Part shown: positions 1 to 6,883 of the stretch, piece by piece | How positions within the stretch are numbered: position 1 is the stretch's first letter | Layout of the letters: every line of letters begins with the position of its first letter | Assembly: GCA_022592445.1 (NCBI GenBank) | Contig: JABYQR010000730.1 | Span: forward strand, 1 to 10,056 | From: Cytidiella melzeri | Taxonomy: Eukaryota > Basidiomycota > Agaricomycetes > Polyporales > Irpicaceae | Length of the DNA: 10,056 nucleotides | Direction of reading: 5' to 3' | Program-made: the position numbers and the translations under genes | Notes under the pieces: generated by a model | Databases searched by the model: none | The model's input: the letters and a program-made list of their open reading frames with translations, nothing else | What the model was told of the DNA's origin: nothing

Positions 1-1
1 A

Positions 2-625
2 ATGCGAGAGCAGTTAGAGAATCTTGAATTCAGTGGTGACAGCCTTTTACAACCGTCATCTGAAGTTCAATCTGCACATAGTGGTCATGTCCAATCTTCT
101 TCTGACATACCTCTAGCGAGCCTTGTTGCTCCTACTCAGCCGGATGTTGACGAGCTCCTTGACGTCGAAGATGCTGACCCCACCATGAGGTGCATTAGCG
201 CCAATGTTCAGATATCTCGATACAACATGTCTTTGTTGCTTGAGAAATATTGTGATTGGGATATAATCTGCATCCAAGAACCGTTTTGGGGACACATTAA
301 AAGTGTTGCCTCCATGACAAACAAAGAGGGTGAAGCGTACATGCAAACAGTCACCCACCGTGAGTTCATCAGTATTGGTGCTCAGGAAAAAGCGCGAGCA
401 ATGGTGTTCGTGAACAAGCGTTGAAAAGCGCATATGCCTCGGCTGCGGTCTGACCTCATTAATCATAATGACATCAACTGCGTTGCAATGGACATTGGAG
501 ATAGGATCATGACCTTCTTAAATGTGTACAATTCTCATGAAGCAAATTTGGCTCTCACTTACCTGGAGAACCATGCTTCTACATTACCACACATTACTTT
601 CATGTGTGGGGACTTCAATATTCGC
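2..625 (+). pseudogene. LINE ORF2, 5' part: N-terminal half of APE-like endonuclease
   Basis: Nicks target DNA to prime reverse transcription in LINEs. The first about 60 residues are a low-complexity, Ser/Asp/Glu-rich preamble. The endonuclease starts at about 185 with the SANVQIS strand (catalytic-site Asn), followed by IICIQEPFWG (metal-binding Glu) near 268-300. After an in-frame TGA at 422-424 the same frame continues through MTFLNVYNSHE (about 509-541) to MCGDFNIR, the GDFN active-site segment at 608-625. The coding frame is then interrupted by the Ty3 insertion. The ATG at position 2 is not necessarily the start, since the window begins there. The stop at 422 may come from TGG or CGA by a single transition (inference). 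Codons beyond 625 belong to the LTR. Confidence 0.85.
621..625. repeat. Target site duplication, left copy (TTCGC)
   Basis: The five bases TTCGC abut the TGTCA terminus of the left LTR and recur immediately after the TGACA terminus of the right LTR at 7785-7789. A 5-bp duplication is usual for Ty3/gypsy integrases. It fixes the element boundaries. Confidence 0.95.
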
Positions 626-1121
626 TGTCAAGAGTACAACCAAACTCGGTGAAGAGCGAGGAGGTGACGATAGGGGGAGGAACGACGAACGAACTCGCGT
701 GGACGATGACAACAAGGGAAAAGATGATGAGGAGAAGTGAAGACCCAACGACGAGGGATCAGCCAACAATGAGCTAAAGACCAGGATATATTAGCATAGT
801 GATGAGACTAGTACAAGGTGAACGTCACCTAAAGACCAGGAGGTAGAATCTGAGGTCTTTAGGGAGCTACAGGGTGGGTTTATATACATCTCAGACAAGG
901 ACCCCTGCTACCGGGTCTGTACTCCTAACACTGCCGTGGGAACGTATGGTGTGCTATGGTGCAATGTTCTACCATGTTCCACAATGTTCCAGCACCTTCT
1001 ATGATCATGTGACCAGTCTGTCACATGTACTTTGATCACATGCAGTAGCCATGTACCATCGATAAGATAAGATGAGGAAAATAAAAGGAAAAGAAAAGAA
1101 AAAGTGTGCATGTTCGTGACA
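626..1121 (-). repeat. 3' LTR of the Ty3/gypsy element (496 bp)
   Basis: Direct repeat of 7289-7784 at an exact offset of 6,663. By eye I count 13 substitutions (10 transitions, 3 transversions) and no indel in 496 bp, about 97.4% identity. The ends are TGTCA and TGACA, a perfect 5-bp terminal inverted repeat containing the canonical TG...CA. On the plus strand it has a 10-bp inverted repeat at 828-837/854-863, a TATA-like TATATAAA on the minus strand near 877-884, three tandem decamers at 961-990, an 8-bp palindrome at 1006-1027, GATAA repeats at 1061-1077 and a purine-rich stretch at about 1074-1105. Confidence 0.96.
774..863. repeat. Direct plus inverted repeats in the LTR transcript region
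   Basis: CTAAAGACCAGGA occurs at 774-786 and again at 829-841. The second copy also begins a perfect 10-bp inverted repeat, CCTAAAGACC at 828-837 with GGTCTTTAGG at 854-863 around a 16-nt loop. The first copy could pair with the same right arm through nine bases. The whole arrangement is conserved in the other LTR at 7437-7526. It lies just downstream of the TATA box in the direction of transcription, so it probably falls in the RNA leader (R/U5). A regulatory role is inference. Confidence 0.6.
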
Positions 1122-1124
1122 TTA

Positions 1125-1134
1125 CCCCCCTCCT
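1125..1134 (-). other. Polypurine tract (plus-strand primer)
   Basis: On the minus strand AGGAGGGGGG followed by TAA lies directly before the TGTCACG start of the 3' LTR. Position and composition fit the PPT that primes second-strand synthesis. The pol stop codon TAG at 1133-1135 overlaps the start of the tract, so coding sequence extends to the PPT. Confidence 0.88.
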
Positions 1135-1819
1135 AAAGGCCTTTTCTCCGGAATGCAGGAGTTGAGTCTTTTCCGTCTTCCCACAAGGATACACGTCGTA
1201 GAGTTTCTGAAGGTAATTTCTCAAAATTCTTGTTGATTGGTCGGAAGTTCATCGCCAAGAATAGAGATGCAGCGATTGGCCGTGGAGCTCCTGGGTGTCG
1301 TCTGTGGAAATCCTTTACAGCTTCATCGGCATGAGTGACGTTGGTTGCTGGTTCCCAGGAATTTTCTGATTCTGGGTACCCTTTCCACTTAACACGGTAC
1401 TAAAACTCCTTCTTTCGACCGAAGATCCTTGAATCAAGAATCTGTTCTACCTCGTACTCCTCTTCTTCATCTACCACAATCGGTTCAGGTTCAGGAAATT
1501 CCCGATTAGGGACCAAACTTGCCATCTTGGCTGGTCGCAACCTATCCACATGGAACACTGGGTGACGCTTGTCCCGGATGGTAAGCTTAACCCGGTAGTT
1601 TAAATCCCCAATCTTTTCTAAGATCTCATAGGGACCATCTCGTTTTGGTGCTAGCTTTGCCACCGGCTGTTCCTTTGGATGCTTCTCGCGTTCCACATAA
1701 ACCTTATCGCCAACTTTGAACTGCGGGGCCTTTGTAACTCCGTGATCGTAGAATTGTTTCATGTGTTCCGCCGTGAGCTGTAGTGCAGCTTTGGCGTCTT
1801 CTTGGGCTTCTCGGAGCAC
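1133..1819 (-). pseudogene. pol: pol, C-terminal part: integrase GPY/F module and chromodomain
   Basis: Continues the integrase frame directly after an in-frame TGA (1820-1822). The segment VGDKVYVER ... GPYEILEKIG ... YRVKL is the SH3-like GPY/F module of chromoviral integrases (about 1575-1710). An acidic linker leads to a chromodomain: EEYEVEQILDSRI (about 1430-1470), then, after an in-frame TAG at 1400-1402, YRVKWKGYPESENSWEP and a helix with HADEAVKDFHRRHPG (to about 1280). The aromatic Y/W/Y cage positions look present. A tail of about 50 residues runs to the true stop at 1133-1135. Chromodomains direct integration towards histone-marked chromatin. Both internal stops can be read as C-to-T changes (CGA to TGA, CAG to TAG), judged against the usual family residues; this is inference. 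Confidence 0.9.
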
Positions 1820-4009
1820 TCAAAGGCGTTCGTCTGCTGCGGGAACGTTTGATACTGGATTCAAAGGCACCTGGAACTCCGGTAGATACCCATAGATCAG
1901 TTCGAAGGGGGCCTTCCCGGTGGACGAGTGTACGCGGCTATTAAGCGCAAACTCCGCAATTGGCAACCAGTCTACCCAGTCATCCTGTCTGAAGGAGCAG
2001 AACACTCGGAGATACTGTTCTATTTCTTGATTCATACATTCGGTTTTACCATCTGTCTGAGGATGGTACGCAGTGGACATAGACGACTTTACTCCGAGTG
2101 CATCATAGATAGCACGGAGAAACTTGGACGCAAATACTGATCCGCGGTCTGAGATCATCTGGCGAGGTACACCATGGAGTTGAAACACGTTTGCAATATA
2201 GTCCTGCACGTGTTCGGGAGTTTTCATGCTTTCTCGTGATGGATAGCAATGCACCTGCGCTGTTGTCCGATCAACTACAACCGTGATAGAATCGTATCCT
2301 TTACATGGCGGTAACTTGACAATGAAGTCCGTGGTAACGCTTTCCCATGGAGCATTGGGCGGATCTAGTGGATTGAGTGGACCACGTGGTGGGGCGGGGT
2401 ATGTCTTGGTTCTTTGACAGGTGTCACACGTGTCTACATAGTCATTGACAAAGCCTGTCATGCTGGGCCACCAGTAGTTCCGAGAGAGTAGTTCCAGCGT
2501 TTTGTACCTGCCCGGATGTCCAGCGGCGGGTAAGTCGTGATGTCTCCGAACTAGTTCCTTTCGGATTTCGTCATCTTTAGGAACATAAACTTTTCCCCGG
2601 AACAATAACAGTCCATTCTCGTTGTTCCACTCTTCGAGTCCCCGGCTAAGAAGGCGAGGTCCGAGTTTCTTGACTTTGGCAAGTGCTTCTGCCACCTCGG
2701 TTTCTCGAAGCGAACATTCACGGATACGTTTCAACAGGTCTCTGTCTGGCTGTACACTAGCTTGCCCACGTTGAGAAGCGGCAGCTCGGAAAACTTCAGG
2801 CGCTAAGACTACTCGTGACAGATTGTCTTCTTCGTCTTTGACCTCGTGTTGACCCAATCGTGACATGGAATCCGACTTTCCCATAGATTTCCCGGGCTTT
2901 GGGATGATCTCAAAGTTGAAACGTGAGAGGAACAATGACCAACGTGCTTGACAATGTGTCAAGTTGCGAGCTGTCTTCCAATACTCGAGATTCTTGTGGT
3001 CAGAGAAGATAAGGAATTTCTCTGGTAGCCCTTCCAAATAATGACGCCAGTCTTCAAGGGCTCGTACAATTGCCATAAGTTCTCGGTCGTAGATCTCATA
3101 GTTTTGTTCGGTCTCAGTCATGCCTTCAGACCGATAGGCTACTGGATGCCACGTGCCGTCTTCGGCTTGTTGTTCCAATACCCCTCCCATTGCATACCCG
3201 GATGCATCCGTTTCCAAACGTGTGGGTCTATCAAAACTCCACATTGCCAATACCGGCGCTTCCACAAATCGTCGGCAGAGTTCATCAAACGCCGACTGTT
3301 CTTCAGGGCCCCATTTCCAAGGAACCTTGCCCGTGAGACGGTCTAAGGGCTTACATATCTTTCCGAAGTCTTTGATGAATTTCCGGTAGAAGTTTGCAAA
3401 CCCACGGAATCGGCGGATATCGGAGACATTCTGCAGTACAGGCCACTCAGCCACTGCCTTTACTTTGACAGGGTCCATGCGTAACTGATTGTGACCAATG
3501 ATAACACCAAGATATTCTGTCTCTGAACGCTCAAATTTGCATTTCTCCGGTTTAAGAAACAGATCATGTTGTCTGAGCCGTCTCAGAACTTCATGTACCA
3601 CCTCTCGGTGCTCGGAGATCTCCTTGGAATAGATGAGGATATCATCTAGGTAGACGGTGACCTTGCCTTCAGCAATAAGATCAGCAAAGATGTCGTTAAT
3701 CATGTTCTGGAATGTGGCCGGGGAATTGGTAAGACCAAAGAACATGACCGTAAGTTCAAACAGTCCTCGGTTGGTGACAAATGCAGCTTTGTGTTCATCG
3801 CCTTCCTTGATGCGGACATTATTGTACCCCCATCTGACGTCCAGCTTAGTGAAGAACTTAGCACCGCGCAATCTATCCATGAGTTCGGAGATCAACGGCA
3901 GTGGATACCTGTTTTTGATAGTGACTTTGTTCAACTTCCGGTAATCCTGCACTGGGCGTAACTTTCCATCCTTTTTCTTGACAAAGAAGAAGGGTGACGC
4001 CATTGGGGA
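1820..4009 (-). CDS. pol: pol, central part: reverse transcriptase, RNase H and integrase core
   Basis: Longest open frame in the window (727 codons from the ATG at 4003), but a fragment of pol: its real N-terminal neighbour is upstream in another frame. RT (residues 1-about 225) has KLDVRWGYNN, FGLTNSPATFQ and the catalytic YLDD at 118-121. RNase H (about 262-385) has D266 (TDASG), E308 (YDREL), D335 (SDHKN) and D378. Integrase has an HHCC finger (H489, H496, C526, C529) and the DDE triad D559, D619, E655, giving the DX59DX35E spacing of retroviral-type integrases. This frame is the best preserved part of the element, with no frameshift over 2.8 kb. GDEHKAAF where relatives usually have GDEWKAAF, and FELTVMFFG for FEPTVMFFG, look like copy-specific changes (from memory of the family). 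The frame ends in a TGA at 1820-1822, after which the same frame continues. Confidence 0.95.
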   Translation of the reverse strand, partial: SPMASPFFFVKKKDGKLRPVQDYRKLNKVTIKNRYPLPLISELMDRLRGAKFFTKLDVRWGYNNVRIKEGDEHKAAFVTNRGLFELTVMFFGLTNSPATFQNMINDIFADLIAEGKVTVYLDDILIYSKEISEHREVVHEVLRRLRQHDLFLKPEKCKFERSETEYLGVIIGHNQLRMDPVKVKAVAEWPVLQNVSDIRRFRGFANFYRKFIKDFGKICKPLDRLTGKVPWKWGPEEQSAFDELCRRFVEAPVLAMWSFDRPTRLETDASGYAMGGVLEQQAEDGTWHPVAYRSEGMTETEQNYEIYDRELMAIVRALEDWRHYLEGLPEKFLIFSDHKNLEYWKTARNLTHCQARWSLFLSRFNFEIIPKPGKSMGKSDSMSRLGQHEVKDEEDNLSRVVLAPEVFRAAASQRGQASVQPDRDLLKRIRECSLRETEVAEALAKVKKLGPRLLSRGLEEWNNENGLLLFRGKVYVPKDDEIRKELVRRHHDLPAAGHPGRYKTLELLSRNYWWPSMTGFVNDYVDTCDTCQRTKTYPAPPRGPLNPLDPPNAPWESVTTDFIVKLPPCKGYDSITVVVDRTTAQVHCYPSRESMKTPEHVQDYIANVFQLHGVPRQMISDRGSVFASKFLRAIYDALGVKSSMSTAYHPQTDGKTECMNQEIEQYLRVFCSFRQDDWVDWLPIAEFALNSRVHSSTGKAPFELIYGYLPEFQVPLNPVSNVPAADERL

Positions 4010-4691
4010 TTTGACGGTCGAATGTACCCCTTCTCTAGGTTCTCTCGGATAAACTTGTCAAGCTCTTCTTGCTCAGGGTGGACAGCGGGTAAACCTTTGC
4101 ATGGAATCCTTTTGCTTCCGGAATTAACTCAATTGCATGGTTGTACGACTTGTGTTCTGGAAGTCGTTGAGATTCCGTTTCAGAGAAAATGTGAGCATGT
4201 TGATGATATTGTTCAGGTACCATCTCCTCAAAGGTTTTGACTGGTTTAACCCGGTTCTCAACCTCAGCTAGTTCACTAGAGTATGTGTATCCCGCTAGAG
4301 TGAACAGGCATTCGCCTTCCTGTACCATACGTGTCGGACGTGTGCGTACAATGCGTCGGGGAGTTCCTTTTCCACCGAGCTGAGTAGTGGCCTGTGCCTG
4401 TAACTTCGGCGATTCGGCCCCATCCAAACTTCCTGAACCTTCCGTGGTTTCCTCAATGTCTTCTTCGGCATCCTCCGTATCCACCGGCAAGTACGGAAGT
4501 TGTTCCACAACTTTCCGTAATCCCGGAGTTCTCTTCTTCCGTTTAGGCTCAGCTGTTCTCTTAGCTGCAACCTCTTTCGCTTCATCAACCCGTTGCCTGG
4601 GTTTACATGCATCAGGACATCCATCCATCCTGATGATGCCTTCGTACCAATCAATGGTGGGGTTATGATACCGCAACCAATCGATTCCTAT
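4010..4691 (-). pseudogene. pol: pol, protease-RT connector and start of RT, frameshifted
   Basis: Starts in a new frame after a one-base loss near 4692. It opens with IDWLRYHNPTIDWYEG, the conserved stretch after the protease, then has a Lys/Arg-rich and a Glu/Asp-rich linker (about 4390-4600), then FEEMVPEQYHQHAHIFSE (about 4170-4230), the segment that precedes RT in fungal chromoviruses. From about 4081 the sequence makes sense only in the next frame: HPEQEELDKFI and ENLEKGYIRPS, the N-terminal RT region. The old frame hits TAG at 4035-4037. A further one-base loss near 4010 leads into the main RT frame at PMASPFF. Together these bridge protease to RT with no missing segment. Confidence 0.85.
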
Positions 4692-4996
4692 ATTACGTCT
4701 TCGGGTCCAATATCAGTGACCGTGAAGATGGTCCTCTCCTCGTGGTCCCCTATCCTCATATTGAGAATGGCAACTTCGTCAATAGCCCCGTCTCGATTTG
4801 GGGTTCCGTCTATGTTGTACACCGGAATGGGTTGTTTCAACTTCCGGGTTCTGATACGATGCTCTCGAACAAACCGTTTATGAATGAATAGTGTCGAGGC
4901 TCCACTATCAATCATTGCTGCGACTTCTTTAGATCTCCGCACTCCTGAAACTGTGATGGGTACGTGAAAATGTTCTGATTCAGAACCAGTCTCTAA
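4688..4996 (-). pseudogene. pol: pol, aspartic protease domain
   Basis: Retropepsin that matures Gag and Pol. The frame contains HVPITVSGV, then MIDSGASTLFI with the catalytic D-S-G-A motif at about 4895-4915, and the later strand TVTDIGPEDVI. The next conserved piece (IDWL) lies in another frame, because one base appears lost at about 4691-4694 and a TAG follows at 4688-4690. Upstream, this frame is entered from the gag -1 frame only if one base is restored at about 4995; as sequenced the -1 frame stops at TAG 4993-4995. The ATG at 4942 is internal and not a real start. The family is clear from the motif and context. Confidence 0.88.
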
Positions 4997-5037
4997 TCAG
5001 ACGCGAGTACGGAAAATCTATTGTTACATGGTATACG

Positions 5038-5085
5038 CGGGGCGCGTGCTTGCGCAGCTCGAATCACGGCCCGAATCAAAAACCC
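5038..5085 (-). promoter_or_regulatory. Candidate -1 ribosomal frameshift signal at the gag-pol junction
   Basis: On the minus strand the heptamer G GGT TTT (5085-5079) fits the X XXY YYZ slippery pattern in the gag frame, and the gag stop TGA follows at once (5078-5076). After a 5-nt spacer a GC-rich stem can form: CGGGCCGTG (5073-5065) pairs with CACGCGCCCCG (5048-5038) through nine base pairs, with two single C bulges on the 3' arm and a 16-nt loop. A -1 slip yields 28 codons (LIRAVIRAAQARAPRI...) leading towards the protease. Pattern, spacing, stem and downstream frame all agree; activity is not shown. Confidence 0.7.
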
Positions 5086-6134
5086 TCCTCAAGTCTCTTC
5101 TTGAGGTCGGCATTCTCCGCCTTCAACTTTTCCAGCTCTCCAAGTATTGCGTTTAGGGTTACTTCTGATACCCCTGACGGAATTGGCTCTCCGGTTGCCT
5201 CCGTTTCTTCCCTTCGGCTTTAGAGGTCGAGGCCTCTGCATTGGTAGCTGCTACACGTGGTCCACGAGGAGGTGGACGAGGGACTGCGGGTTTGGTACAT
5301 GTGCGCGCAATATGATTGGGATCGTTGTAAGTTCCTGGCAGTTATAACACCGCCGTCCTTGTTGCATCTTGGAAGCGTCAACCTCCATAGGAACCGGACC
5401 GTTGGAAGTGCGAGGGACCGGAGTAAACCGGGGCTGGGACTGGGTAGGTTCGACGTGGTCGACGAGGGAACAGACGGAATTTTCTTCTCCGTTGTTTCTC
5501 TGATGCGGGCATATGCAGCCGCCATTTTCAGAGACCTGTCAATCCATCCTTGGTAATTGGCTGGGGGAGCTTCAGCCGTTGCGAGCCGTCCGTAGATGTA
5601 TTCAGGGAGACCCTTGATGAACCGGATCTCCTTGTCCTTGTCGCTTAATCCGGAGATGCGACCCACGTAGGATTGGAAGTCTGTGACATATGTCCCTACG
5701 TCACGCGCATTCTTCTCCTTTTTCTCTGCTCCACAGAGCTTTTCCAACTCACGGATAGCAGTATCTTCGGGCGTTGCATCGCCGAAGTACTTCTTGAGCT
5801 CAGTTTTAAACTTGGCCCATGTGTCAAGGTTGGCCGGCAGATTACCATTGTGGTCAGCCATATGGTCTGTGACCGGTATTGCCCATTGGGCAGCCTTCTC
5901 TGACAACCAATAGATTGCTGTCAGGACCTTGGTTTTTTCATCGGCAATACTGGTGGTCACCCAGTAAGCCCCGCATTGCGACAGGAATCGTTCTAAGTCG
6001 CGGCCATGTTCGCCCTTGTATCTATCGGGCTTGGTGTCGTTATTGTTGACCGTGACTTGCGGTCTCGGCATTGCTTGCGTAACTGCAGCTATAATGGCTG
6101 CAATCAAGGCAGGATCAACCGCGGGTGTTGTCAT
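5076..6134 (-). pseudogene. gag: gag: capsid, zinc knuckle and C-terminal leucine zipper, frameshifted
   Basis: The open part from ATG 6134 gives 304 codons, of which about 230 are authentic. A hydrophobic Ala/Ile N-terminus is followed by the Ty3-type capsid (residues 40-210; DRYKGEHGRDLERFLSQC, WAKFKTELKKYFGD, EIRFIKGLPEYIYG). At about 5442-5444 one base appears lost, and the sequence then makes sense in the next frame (QSQPRFTPVPRTS, PMEVDA, CYNC). An 11-bp insertion at 5321-5331 splits the CCHC knuckle (5297-5349); NHIARTC follows in a third frame with a Pro/Arg-rich stretch. A second one-base loss at 5210-5212 returns to the first frame, which ends in a leucine zipper (5091-5156) and TGA at 5078-5076. 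The net change is +9 bases, so the first frame is regained. The TAA at 5220-5222 is reached only because of the shifts. Confidence 0.88.
5091..5156 (-). other. Leucine zipper encoded at the Gag C-terminus
   Basis: In the gag frame after the zinc knuckle the residues LNAILGE-LEKLKAE-NADLKKR-L form regular heptads. Position a holds Leu, Leu, Asn, Leu and position d holds Ile, Leu, Leu. An Asn in a central a position is the feature that favours parallel dimers in GCN4-type zippers. It ends five codons before the gag stop, so it would sit at the end of Gag and inside Gag-Pol. Self-association of Gag is the likely role (inference). Confidence 0.75.
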
Positions 6135-6349
6135 TTGATGGGAGTAGTGATGGGATCGGGAATAATAGGGGTAACGTCTGGTGAAACCGGTGGGATTTCC
6201 GGTACGGCTAAACTGGTGTCAACTTCGATTTCTTCCGGAACTCCGACAGTTAACGGAATTTGACTGTTATCACAGGGGACTAACCGAAGTATCGTTGTCT
6301 TTGTCTGAAATGACGAGATACCACAAACTTTTGACTCCGATTTGGACAC
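6131..6349 (-). pseudogene. gag: Proline-rich segment directly upstream of gag, possibly the true Gag N-terminus
   Basis: This frame encodes a Ser/Lys-rich start and a Pro/Val/Ile/Glu-rich tail (VPEEIEVDTSLAVPEIPPVS ... PITTPIK) and ends in TGA at 6133-6131, overlapping the gag ATG at 6134-6132 as ATGA. Two readings are possible. The overlap could allow stop-restart translation, or the two frames were once fused and one A was lost from the AAA run at 6134-6136. The second fits the other one-base losses in this element. The first Met assigned here (GTG at 6349) is not a likely start; the frame is open upstream to a TAA near 6400 with Arg/Ser-rich residues. Confidence 0.45.
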
Positions 6350-6466
6350 GGCTGCTGTTCGCAGACTTCGATATACGCGTGATCCTCTTCGTTATCGTGA
6401 CAGTCCACACGATCGTCGGGATCAAAAACGTGGAAAAGATTATCGCACTCAATGATTGCTTATCTA

Positions 6467-6883
6467 CTACAAAGGGAGTTTCTCAAAGTATCCTCCGTCC
6501 GCTACAAATGCCACTCGACTCGTGACCTCTGTCAACCTTTTGCGCAGTTGCGTGAAGTTGATTTGTCCCACTGACTGCAGGCCCCAATTCAGTGCTTTGA
6601 GCTGAGCCGGCGTGCGCGTGGAGAGTACTTCCTCCGTGTGTTCTGTGAGATACAGAAGTTTATTGTTGAGTAGAAGGACTGATTTGACCTGTGAGTCGTT
6701 GCGGTCACGGGTAAGTTCAATCAAAATCTTGAGGCGTGTAGTGGTGGCCTCGATCTTTGGCTTGAGAATGCCGACTTGGTCTTTGATGGAAAACTTATGG
6801 AAGTCGAGTGTCACGGTTTCTGCGCGTCCGGTCGAGGTGGTGCGGGTGCCGAGCAATGCGGTCCTTGAGAGATGGTTTCTCAA
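6467..6883 (-). CDS. Unrecognised helical ORF in the retrotransposon leader
   Basis: A 138-codon frame upstream of gag that I do not recognise. Apart from the first about 20 residues it looks like a folded, mainly helical protein, with alternating charged and Leu/Ile/Val residues (KIEATTTRLKILIELTRD, VKSVLLLNNKLLYLTEHTEE, LKALNWGLQSV, FTQLRKRLTEVTSRVAF). It has no Cys cluster or catalytic motif I can name. It overlaps the next upstream frame at 6795-6883, where a frameshift may join the two. In a different frame just downstream (about 6380-6477) lies an uncharged hydrophobic run, LSAIIFSTFLIPTIVWTVT, followed by basic residues. It could be an extra element-encoded protein, a Gag extension or captured sequence. 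The call is tentative. Confidence 0.4.
   Translation of the reverse strand: MRNHLSRTALLGTRTTSTGRAETVTLDFHKFSIKDQVGILKPKIEATTTRLKILIELTRDRNDSQVKSVLLLNNKLLYLTEHTEEVLSTRTPAQLKALNWGLQSVGQINFTQLRKRLTEVTSRVAFVADGGYFEKLPL

Noticed and set aside
113..466. Minus-strand open frame over the LINE endonuclease
   Set aside because: Antisense shadow of clear endonuclease sequence, with no motif of its own.
434..652. Separate small gene starting at 434
   Set aside because: Same frame as the LINE endonuclease before the TGA at 422-424 and carries its GDFN motif, so it is a continuation. Codons after 625 are LTR sequence.
1928..4668. Several plus-strand frames of 60-100 codons opposite pol
   Set aside because: All are antisense to conserved RT, RNase H or integrase blocks and show no independent features.
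6270..6452. Envelope-like or membrane protein suggested by the hydrophobic run
   Set aside because: One hydrophobic stretch in a short frame upstream of gag, with no signal peptide, Cys pattern or position typical of env. Kept only as part of the leader observation.
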